Positions 16,737 to 23,803 of a stretch of 64,000 nucleotides of DNA are shown one piece after another. The notes beneath the pieces were generated by a model. That model saw only the letters and a program-made list of their open reading frames with translations, did no database searches and was not told where the DNA came from. The stretch's first letter is position 1; each line of letters starts with the position of its first letter. Origin of the DNA: Candidatus Rifleibacteriota bacterium (GTDB lineage Bacteria; Muiribacteriota; Ozemobacteria; Ozemobacterales; Ozemobacteraceae); contig JADFZL010000002.1 of assembly GCA_015232575.1 (NCBI GenBank), positions 310,001 through 374,000 of the forward strand. Direction: 5' to 3'. Made by a program: the position numbers and the translations under genes.

Positions 16737-18056
16737 TCAGGGAGTTTGAGGGTTTTCCCTGAATAGATCGAGGTCAGTAAAAAATGAAGGATAAGATACG
16801 TCTGCTGCTTCGGTATTCTGAATTTCAGTTGTTCCATCAGCCATTGTTGCCATGATTGAGGCGGTCATGACGATTCTGTGATCGTTGTGAATGAATGGTT
16901 TGTCTGGCGAGACAAATTTTGATGGGCCATCGATAATGAATCCGTCGTGTTTTTCTATGATTTTGACATTGAATTTGGAAAATTCCCTCACAATTGCGGA
17001 AATTCGGTCACTTTCTTTTATTCGCAGTTCAGTTGCGCCGGAAACATTTGAAACACCATCAGCACATGCCATTGCAAAGGCAATTACGGGAATTTCATCA
17101 ATCAGAGCCGGAATTTCTTCAGGCATAAGATCTGTCGCCTTGAGGCGGGCTCCTCTTATTTCAATGTCACCGTAAGGTTCAAAAGAGTCGTTGAAGAAAT
17201 TCAGTATTCTGATTTCGCTGCCCATTCGTCTGAGAATATTAAGAAATGCAGTCCGTGTCTGATTTAACCCGACATTTTTTATAATTATCCGGGAACCTGG
17301 TTCAACTGCTGCTCTTGCAATGAAGAACGCAGCAGAGCTGAAATCACCCGGAATATTAATTTCGCATCCCTCGAGAACAGAATCAGGTTTTAAATTTATG
17401 TCCATGTTGTCGAAGATTATCGGCGCTCCCATTTTTTTCAATAATCTTTCGGTATGATCTCGTAACAACCACGGAGAGACTATTTTAAGCGCTGACTTTG
17501 CATGTGCTGCGGCAATTAGCATTGCCGATTTTACCTGGGCTGAAGCTACATTCAATGTGAAATTACATTCCCTGAGTTGCTTTTTGCCGGTAATTTGCAC
17601 CGGCAGACATCCTGTACGATCAGAAAATGAGAAATCTGCACCCATCTTCTGCAATGGGTCTGTAACGCGCTTCATTGGACGCCTGATAAGCGATTCGTCG
17701 CCGTTAAGAGTATATGAAGATGGAATTGCAGAAAGCATTCCGAGCATAAGCCTGGCTGTCGTTCCGGAATTCTCGCAATCGAGAAAGTCATTCACGTGAA
17801 GAAACTGTTCTATGTTGGAAATTCCCGTAATGATCAATCTGTCTTTTACTGTCTTAGATTCATATTGAAACGAAACTCCAAGTTTCTGCAGAATCTTTGC
17901 AGTTGAAGTGCAGTCCGAACAATTGGAAAAATGAGTAATTATGGATTTACCCTTTGCTATTGCTGCAAGAATGAATGCTCGGTGGGTAATTGATTTATCG
18001 CCCGGAATAGCTATTGTGCCCTGTAATGGTGAAAATCTGGAAATTTTTATTGTCAC
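16737..18056 (-). CDS. aroA: 5-enolpyruvylshikimate-3-phosphate synthase
   Basis: 439 residues from GTG at 18056, with AAGGA 7 bases upstream. Transfers enolpyruvyl from PEP to shikimate-3-phosphate, the sixth step of chorismate synthesis, in the cytoplasm. Family motifs are intact: GDKSITHRA near residue 20 (the Lys binds substrates), ENSGTTARLM around residue 95, GDESLIRRPMKR, GDFSSAAFF, the DEIPVIAFA Asp (general acid/base) and ELRIKESDR Glu. Length is normal. No other shikimate genes are nearby. Confidence 0.95.
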   Translation of the reverse strand: MTIKISRFSPLQGTIAIPGDKSITHRAFILAAIAKGKSIITHFSNCSDCTSTAKILQKLGVSFQYESKTVKDRLIITGISNIEQFLHVNDFLDCENSGTTARLMLGMLSAIPSSYTLNGDESLIRRPMKRVTDPLQKMGADFSFSDRTGCLPVQITGKKQLRECNFTLNVASAQVKSAMLIAAAHAKSALKIVSPWLLRDHTERLLKKMGAPIIFDNMDINLKPDSVLEGCEINIPGDFSSAAFFIARAAVEPGSRIIIKNVGLNQTRTAFLNILRRMGSEIRILNFFNDSFEPYGDIEIRGARLKATDLMPEEIPALIDEIPVIAFAMACADGVSNVSGATELRIKESDRISAIVREFSKFNVKIIEKHDGFIIDGPSKFVSPDKPFIHNDHRIVMTASIMATMADGTTEIQNTEAADVSYPSFFTDLDLFRENPQTP

Positions 18057-18121
18057 GCTTTATTCCTTATTTGATTCTAATTGTCTTGTAGTACCAATAG
18101 ACGTTGAATTCGTGCTTTAGT

Positions 18122-18147
18122 TCGGGCTTGATAAATCAAGCCCCTAC
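18122..18147. repeat. Short palindromic repeat (family C), copy 1
   Basis: TTCGGGCTTGATAAATCAAG followed by CCCCTAC; near-identical to 60226-60251 (TTCGGGATTGATAAATCAAG CCCCTAC). The core GGGCTTGAT-AA-ATCAAGCCC is a perfect palindrome. Confidence 0.7.
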
Positions 18148-18275
18148 AGAAAAAGAGATAATCGAAGCAGACAATGAATCACGTGTTTCCGTATTACCTT
18201 TTTTTTGGAAATGGACCCAGTTAACATGCAAATCTGCCCCTGTATTAAGATTTGCTGTATTTTATAGCTATAAAT

Positions 18276-18309
18276 GCAAAATCTCCGCAGAATGGTGCGG
18301 AGATTTTGT
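18276..18309 (-). terminator. Terminator after the 467-residue exported protein gene
   Basis: CAAAATCTCCGCA (18277-18289) pairs with TGCGGAGATTTTG (18296-18308) around a six-base loop. It lies 16 bases beyond the stop at 18325; the U-tract on the minus strand is short. Confidence 0.6.
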
Positions 18310-18324
18310 ACAAAAGTGCCTTTG

Positions 18325-19728
18325 TTATCTATTGTTAGTGGCATCCGGTGGTAATACTCCGTCGTTGCCCGGAATTGAATTTTCTTCCCCGGAAGCATTT
18401 CCTGAGTCGGAATTTCCAGCACCAGAGCCGCTGTTTTCACTATTTCCTGAAGAACCTGCGTCGGCGCCAGTTCCGTTTCCGGCAGGGGTTTCTGAAGGCG
18501 GATTTTCATTGTTCCCGCTGTCAGGAGGTGTTGTAACCGGCGCTGGTTGAGGTTCTGGAGCCGGCGTAGGCGTTGGTTGAGGTTCTGGAGCCGGCGTAGG
18601 CGTTGGTTCCGGCGCGGGTGTAACCGGTGCGGTTGGACTGGCATTTATCGGTTGGCTTTCGCTTGCGTTCTGAGGTGGTTTTACGACTGGTTTTCTAGTT
18701 CTCTTTGCCTTTTTGGGCGCTGGAATTTTTTCAAGAACTGCAAGTAGATCTGTTACCTTCTGGTTAAGTACAGTAAATTTTGGATCGCGATCCTGTGTGG
18801 ATTTGAATTTCAGGTTTCCAGAAATGGCTTTTAATACTGGAATAAAATTCCTCATGCCTTCTCTGTCTTTGTTTTTCGAAAGATAATTAATAAAAGTCTT
18901 TATATGGACCGTGTTCGATGCCTGAAGTTCGGCTGTCAGGGTTTTTGCAAGGCTTTCCTGTACAAAACCAAGGTATGGTGTGTCGTGAGGAAGATGTCTC
19001 AGCCCGACAACATTTTTTGCAAAGCTTCCCTTGCCGGTAAGATTAATGTCGATATGAGTAAGAATTCTGCCTTTATTGTCGCGAATAACAAGGCGCTGTT
19101 TTTTGTCTTTCCAGGTTTCGATGCGTCCTGCTGCTCTTGTTAAAAAGTGTCCTTTTGGATCTCTGACTACCCATACGCATTTGCCACCCCATGATTCAAG
19201 TTTGCCTATCCCGTAGGTGACAATTTTTCCATTTTTTCGGATTACAAATCTGACGCCTTTGCCTTTCCAGGATTCGTATGCCTGGGTAAAATCATCTATC
19301 GGAGCTGCTGGTGAGGCAACCTCCGGATTAGAAACAGTTTCGCTTGCTACGGAATCTGGTTTTTCTGATTCAGCGCTGTCCGAGCTGGCATCGGTATTTG
19401 AGGATTCTGACGCTACGGCAGGAGAATCGTTTGCTTCATCAGTCTCTTCATTCTCATCAGAAGAACCTGAGGCTATACCTGTTTCATCTTCAGAAGGGGC
19501 TGCGGTATCAACATTTCCAGAATCAGCATTTGAATCTGTTTCAGTGTCAGATTCTGGATTTGCAGCGTCAGGAGAACTTGAAGGCTCTTCAGTGTCGTCG
19601 GTTCCAGCTGCAGTTTCGCCACTTTCTGAACTTTCAGTGTTTTCCTGTGCATAGACATGGATTGTTCCGGAATACATGAACATGGCCAAAACGGCTACAA
19701 ACCAAATAAGAAGCCTGATTTTTTTCAT
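18325..19728 (-). CDS. Exported protein with three WK-type repeats, acidic and Pro-rich linkers
   Basis: 467 residues from ATG at 19728 (AGAGGAAAG upstream). Signal peptide to about residue 28 (VYA-QEN). Residues 30-145 are acidic and Ser/Glu/Asp-rich, probably disordered. Residues ~147-225 hold three ~26-residue units: YESWKGKG..FVIRKNGK, LESWGGK..WVVRDPKG and IETWKDKK..LVIRDNKG. A helical segment follows (SFAKNVVGLRHLPHD, GFVQESLAKTL). A basic patch (KKAKRTRKP) leads to a tail of PTPAPEPQP repeats encoded by a ~30-base tandem repeat near 18544-18606, then Gly/Ser/Asn. The folded core is shared with the next gene upstream (19800-20477), so the two are paralogues. I recognise no described domain. 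Confidence 0.8.
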   Translation of the reverse strand: MKKIRLLIWFVAVLAMFMYSGTIHVYAQENTESSESGETAAGTDDTEEPSSSPDAANPESDTETDSNADSGNVDTAAPSEDETGIASGSSDENEETDEANDSPAVASESSNTDASSDSAESEKPDSVASETVSNPEVASPAAPIDDFTQAYESWKGKGVRFVIRKNGKIVTYGIGKLESWGGKCVWVVRDPKGHFLTRAAGRIETWKDKKQRLVIRDNKGRILTHIDINLTGKGSFAKNVVGLRHLPHDTPYLGFVQESLAKTLTAELQASNTVHIKTFINYLSKNKDREGMRNFIPVLKAISGNLKFKSTQDRDPKFTVLNQKVTDLLAVLEKIPAPKKAKRTRKPVVKPPQNASESQPINASPTAPVTPAPEPTPTPAPEPQPTPTPAPEPQPAPVTTPPDSGNNENPPSETPAGNGTGADAGSSGNSENSGSGAGNSDSGNASGEENSIPGNDGVLPPDATNNR

Positions 19729-19799
19729 ATACTTTCCTCTTTATAAAAAGAATCTAATGTTCACAACCTGTGCAACAGTTCCCCGATTTGACACTTTTA

Positions 19800-20477
19800 T
19801 TACTTAAGTTCCTTGACAAGCTCTGCGGCTTCTTCTGCCATGCTTTTGATAACTGAGTCATCGCCATGGGCTGCCATGAAATTCAACTGCTTGGAAACTT
19901 CCTTGATTACAGGCTTGAAGTTTGACATGCCTGATTTTTCATTTTTATATTTGTTCAGATAATCAAGCAGAACTTTTGTACGAACTCTGTCGTTGGATTT
20001 CAATTCTTTGAGAAGGAGCTCAGTAAGTGTTTCCTGAACGAAAGCTATATATTTGTGATCAGCTTTAAGTTTTCTCAGTCCGACAACATTTTTGGCAAAA
20101 CAGGAATGGCTTGTAAGATCAATTTTTATGTGGGTGAGCATTCTGCCCTTGGATTCTCTTAGTACGAGAAGTGTTTTTCCGTTTTTCCAGTTTTCAATTT
20201 TTCCGCTGGCATGAATAAGAAATCTGCCCTTTGGATTTCTTACAACCCATTTTGAATTATTGTTCCATGATTCGAGACGTCCTATTCCCCAGGTTTCAAA
20301 CTTGCCATCTTTTCTAATAACAAATTTGATTCCTTTTCCTTTCCAGGTTTCATAAGACTTTGTTAAATCATCAACTACTGCTGATGGTGTTGTTGCCTGG
20401 CTATCGTCTTGTGCCCATACAGGGAAAAATATTGACAAAGCGAAAACCAGTGCTAGAATTATTTTAAATAATTTCAT
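19800..20477 (-). CDS. Exported three-WK-repeat protein, short paralogue
   Basis: 225 residues from ATG at 20477, with GGAGG 9 bases upstream. Signal peptide MKLFKIILALVFALSIFFPV, cleaved near VWA-QDD. Residues ~35-115 contain three repeats: YETWKGKG..FVIRKDGK, LESWNNN..WVVRNPKG, IENWKNGK..LVLRESKG, followed by LTHIKIDLT and SCFAKNVVGLRKL, and a helical C-terminal half (FVQETLTELLLKELKSNDRV, LLDYLNKYK). It aligns along its whole length with the core of the 467-residue neighbour but lacks the acidic and Pro-rich arms. Each repeat has two short beta strands around a basic turn, so a beta-propeller or MORN-like sheet is conceivable. Function unknown. Confidence 0.8.
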   Translation of the reverse strand: MKLFKIILALVFALSIFFPVWAQDDSQATTPSAVVDDLTKSYETWKGKGIKFVIRKDGKFETWGIGRLESWNNNSKWVVRNPKGRFLIHASGKIENWKNGKTLLVLRESKGRMLTHIKIDLTSHSCFAKNVVGLRKLKADHKYIAFVQETLTELLLKELKSNDRVRTKVLLDYLNKYKNEKSGMSNFKPVIKEVSKQLNFMAAHGDDSVIKSMAEEAAELVKELK

Positions 20478-20513
20478 GATTAGAAACCTCCGGATAAAAA
20501 TTTACAGTACTTA

Positions 20514-20519
20514 ATTCTA
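20514..20519 (-). promoter_or_regulatory. Possible extended -10 for the gene at 19800-20477
   Basis: On the minus strand TGT-TAGAAT lies about 37 bases before the ATG; the -35 (TTGTGG, 18-base spacer) is weak. Confidence 0.3.
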
Positions 20520-20552
20520 ACAAAAAAATACTAAAACCCACAAGGGCATGAT

Positions 20553-23500
20553 TTATAAATCATCAAAGCCCCCGTTGTCGAAGCTTGATGTTGTTGTCGC
20601 ATTACCATTTGAAGACGGTTTTTCAGATGTCTTTGAACTGGAAGCATTTTCTGAAGGCTTCTCTGTCGGTTTTTCAACGACACTGGCTGCAGTAGCGGTA
20701 TTGTTTGGCGGTATTGCCTCTGAAGCAGGTTTTTCTGTTGAAACTGTCTCGGATGAAGTCTTCACCGGATTTACGATTGCTTCTGATTTTGTTGCATTTT
20801 CCTCTGGTTTAACAGGCTGGGTTTTATCAATGCTGTCTAATCCGCCGGTTTTCGCAGGTGTTTCAGACTTTGCCGGAGGAGTTTCATCAAGGCTGTCGAA
20901 CCCGCCAGTTTTCGCAGGTGTTTCAGACTTCGCTGGAGGAGTTTCGTCAAGACTGTCGAAACCACCAGTTTTCGTCTGTGTTTCGGTCTTTGCCGGAGTT
21001 TCATCAAGGCTTTCAAAGCCACCAGATGTTCCAGATGTTACTGGTTTTTTGTCTGTTTTTTCATCAAGACCTTCGAATCCTCCTGTTTTCACAGAGGTAT
21101 CGGTTTTTTTGTCATCAAGGCCTTCAAACCCACCAGTTTTTACAGCTGTATCAGACGGTTTTGCTGTGCCCGATGCAGGTGTTTCCTGCGTGGCAGCGGA
21201 AGTTTCGGTAGATTCTGGCATGTCTGGTGTATCTGTCGCAAGGCTTTCACCCCAGAGGCCCTCTTCATCTTCCGGAAGAATAGCATCATCTGATGTCATC
21301 AATGGATCATTGTCGTCATCGAAGTAACCTTCTTCGGCATTTTTGAGAGGTTTGTTGCGATCTGGATAGGCCAGTTGTTCTTCAGCTATAAGGCGCTCTG
21401 CTTTTTCTTTCTGACGAAGTTCAAACGGATTCAGGCCAAATGCGCTCTGAATCGTTGAAGAAAACGATACTGTCAGACCCGAACATACAATTGCTACAAG
21501 GGAAATGAATTTTATCAGACCGTTTATGGATGAACCAGCCGAGAGTTTAAGGGATTCCGTTGATCCTGCTGCAATCAAAGCTGTTTTCTGTGATTCACCA
21601 GGTTTGTCTCCAGATTGAGAAGAATCAAGGAATTTGTATGCATTTTCGATTACTCCGCCCAGAGTATTTGAGAAAATGGACAAACCCATTCCAGTGATTA
21701 TTGCACCTAGGAGAAAGCCTGCTGTACCAGCTACTCCGAGAAAGAGCCCAATGAACATTGGAACAATGAAAAGAGTAATGATAGTGGTTGAAGTTTCCCG
21801 ATTAATTTCTCTTGTCAGAACAGATGAGCAGATAGAATAATCAGCTTTTGAATCAGGCTCACCCTTTGCGAGAGCTGAATTTTCCCTGTACTGTCTCTTG
21901 ACTTCTTCTGTGAGCACAGCAGCTGATTTTCCAGATGTTTTGAGATTCATGGAAATATACATATACACAAGCATAGCGCCAAGCAGAAGTCCTATGATAA
22001 GGTTGGGATTTCCGATGTTAATATCATAATTGGCAATGAAATGCTGCATTTTTGCAAAAGAAACCGGTATAAGTTTTCCTTCCAGGAAGAAGTAATGATC
22101 AAGGTTCTGAAGCTTCGACGGGTCAGCAATTCTTAATAATGCCTGTCTGAGTTGTTCAGAATATGCAAATACGGCTGCCAGTGCAGCAAAAGCAGATGCG
22201 CCGGTAAGGAATCCTTTTATATGGTTGAACGAAAAGCTTCCAAGAAGATCGATTGTAGCGAGGCGCTTTTTTGCATCAGGCTGCAAATGCAGAGCTTTTC
22301 CGATTTCCCAGGAAACTTCTGCAATTGGCGCAAAAGATTTTACAGAATGAGAGACCGCTGAAATCGAAAGCATTGAACAAGCGGCTATTGCAACTCCGTA
22401 GAAACCAGTTACAGGGTCGTCGAATCCACCTGTAGCAAGGAAAGATGCAAGAAATGCAATTGCCATTGTTGCGAATGGAAAGCTTACTGAGGAAATGGCT
22501 GCGCTGATTGATTCAGAGATGCTGCCCGAAGTTCCATGTGCAAACTGCTGTGAAATGTTTTTTGCAGGTTCAAAATCTGTTGAAATGAAATACTCAGTTG
22601 ACCAGTTAATAAACAGGCCAGCGAACAAGCCGGCAAGAATTGCTGCAAAAATTTTGAAATGGTTCATGAACAGAACGATTACGAGGGAAGAAATAATAAA
22701 AAGTATTGCTGCAATATAAATTCCCCGGGCAAATGAACTCATCAGTTCACGTGGCGTGGTTTCCTCGCTTGCTGAGATAAGGTGAATTCCAAGCAGTGAG
22801 AATAAAGTTCCAAAACCTGCAAGAATAATTGGAAGCATGATTGCGGAAATCTGAAGTTTGAGTTCAAAGGATGAATAAGCTGTTGCTCCGAGAGATGTGG
22901 CTGCGAGAATTGCAATAAGCTGGGAATCATAAAAATCGAGAGATGAAAGGGTAATTCCTTCAATGATCTTTCCAGCATGCTTTGTTACAACGGCCGGATT
23001 TTTCTGATCTTCGCTCATAATCTGCTGATCGCTGCCGGCAGAGTGCTCAAGGGCTGCTCCGGAAGCTGCGCGATAAATTCCGCCGGAAATTCGTGCAATA
23101 ATATTGTGACAACATGCTCCAAACACAAAAGTCAGAAGAACGGTCGACATTTCAGTGATATCGTTCAGGGCAAAAATGCTGTTTTTGAAAGTTTCTTCTT
23201 TCTTGAGGAGAACCCAGTTCAGGAACAACCACCACGCGGAAATTTCTGTCAGAACAATTCCCGAGGTCATGAATCCTGATACGGCACCGCCCTTTAGTGA
23301 CATATTGAGGGTTGCAGAAAGCGATTTGCCTGCGGAGGCAATAGTTTTGTCAATAGCGCCTACTGCTGCTTTGGTTCCACAATAAGAGGCAAATGCACTG
23401 CACAGGCCGCCTATGATAAAAGCAAGAGGTGTCCATGGACTTGATAATTTCAGAAAGACAAGAACAACCAGCAGAACAAAAACTGAAATAAAGAAGAAAG

Positions 23501-23681
23501 AAGTGACTCTGAACTGTTCCTTTAAAAAAGCACTTACTGCTTCAGAGAGCCATCCACTGATTTCTTTAGGTCTTTCGCCACCAGATTCACATGAGGATAT
23601 TTCCGAATAAAACATGTAAGCAAAAACCAGAGATAGTAAAGCAGAAATCGGAGCTATCCAGAATAACATTTGTACGTCCAC
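20553..23681 (-). CDS. Membrane pyrophosphatase homologue lacking catalytic motifs, with a repeat tail
   Basis: 1042 residues from GTG at 23681 (AGGGAGG just upstream). Residues 1-740 have about 15 membrane segments and align in outline with membrane-bound pyrophosphatases (HppA): ATLNMSLKGGAVSGFM, ARISGGIYRAASGAALEHS, QKNPAVVTKHAGKIIEG, GVAIAACSMLSISAVSHSVK, FSNTLGGVIENAYKFLD. In functional enzymes the matching sites read GGIYTKAADVGADLVGKVE, NPAVIADNVGDNVGD, GPITDNAGG and VGDTVGDPFKDTAGP. Here the Asp and Lys residues that bind Mg-pyrophosphate are replaced (SGAALEHSAG at 207-216; TKHAGKIIEG at 233-242; APIAEVSWE; AAGSTESLKLSAGSS at 704-718). It should therefore not hydrolyse pyrophosphate or pump ions by that route. 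Residues ~740-1042 are a hydrophilic tail with seven GGF(D/E)xLD-like motifs, ending GGFDDL. The neighbours are unrelated. A sensor or scaffold role is only a guess. Confidence 0.8.
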   Translation of the reverse strand: MDVQMLFWIAPISALLSLVFAYMFYSEISSCESGGERPKEISGWLSEAVSAFLKEQFRVTSFFFISVFVLLVVLVFLKLSSPWTPLAFIIGGLCSAFASYCGTKAAVGAIDKTIASAGKSLSATLNMSLKGGAVSGFMTSGIVLTEISAWWLFLNWVLLKKEETFKNSIFALNDITEMSTVLLTFVFGACCHNIIARISGGIYRAASGAALEHSAGSDQQIMSEDQKNPAVVTKHAGKIIEGITLSSLDFYDSQLIAILAATSLGATAYSSFELKLQISAIMLPIILAGFGTLFSLLGIHLISASEETTPRELMSSFARGIYIAAILFIISSLVIVLFMNHFKIFAAILAGLFAGLFINWSTEYFISTDFEPAKNISQQFAHGTSGSISESISAAISSVSFPFATMAIAFLASFLATGGFDDPVTGFYGVAIAACSMLSISAVSHSVKSFAPIAEVSWEIGKALHLQPDAKKRLATIDLLGSFSFNHIKGFLTGASAFAALAAVFAYSEQLRQALLRIADPSKLQNLDHYFFLEGKLIPVSFAKMQHFIANYDINIGNPNLIIGLLLGAMLVYMYISMNLKTSGKSAAVLTEEVKRQYRENSALAKGEPDSKADYSICSSVLTREINRETSTTIITLFIVPMFIGLFLGVAGTAGFLLGAIITGMGLSIFSNTLGGVIENAYKFLDSSQSGDKPGESQKTALIAAGSTESLKLSAGSSINGLIKFISLVAIVCSGLTVSFSSTIQSAFGLNPFELRQKEKAERLIAEEQLAYPDRNKPLKNAEEGYFDDDNDPLMTSDDAILPEDEEGLWGESLATDTPDMPESTETSAATQETPASGTAKPSDTAVKTGGFEGLDDKKTDTSVKTGGFEGLDEKTDKKPVTSGTSGGFESLDETPAKTETQTKTGGFDSLDETPPAKSETPAKTGGFDSLDETPPAKSETPAKTGGLDSIDKTQPVKPEENATKSEAIVNPVKTSSETVSTEKPASEAIPPNNTATAASVVEKPTEKPSENASSSKTSEKPSSNGNATTTSSFDNGGFDDL
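20830..21165 (-). repeat. Coding tandem repeat in the pyrophosphatase-like tail
   Basis: Units of about 60 bases encoding (K)TGGF(D/E)(S/G)LDETPPAKSE. Copies near 20840, 20900 and 20960 are nearly identical at base level; those at 21010-21150 are more diverged. Confidence 0.8.
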
Positions 23682-23760
23682 GTTGCCTCCCTTGCAATTC
23701 TGTTCGAAGAATTGTATAAAAAACAGAATTGTCTGATAATTATGTCGTTAACAGAACAAG

Positions 23761-23790
23761 AGTATAACTGTCATTACTCTCTTATGTCAA
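23761..23790 (-). promoter_or_regulatory. Sigma-70 promoter for the pyrophosphatase-like gene
   Basis: On the minus strand TTGACA (6/6), an 18-base spacer and TATACT (5/6) lie about 80 bases before the GTG at 23681, in the gap after comEC. Confidence 0.65.
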
Positions 23791-23803
23791 TCAGTGGAAA
23801 TTT

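Larger units (their letters stand above)
18057..18324. other. Gap between aroA and an exported protein gene
   Basis: 268 bases holding the short GGGCTTGATAAATCAAGCCC palindrome and a terminator at 18276-18309. No convincing gene is seen. Confidence 0.5.

Noticed and set aside
18057..18300. Small frames on both strands in the gap after aroA
   Set aside because: They run through the family C palindrome and terminator and show no start signals or recognisable sequence.
20548..21327. 259-residue plus-strand frame rich in Ser, Val and Phe
   Set aside because: Antisense of the GGF(D/E)xLD repeat tail; its regularity only reflects the tandem repeat on the minus strand.
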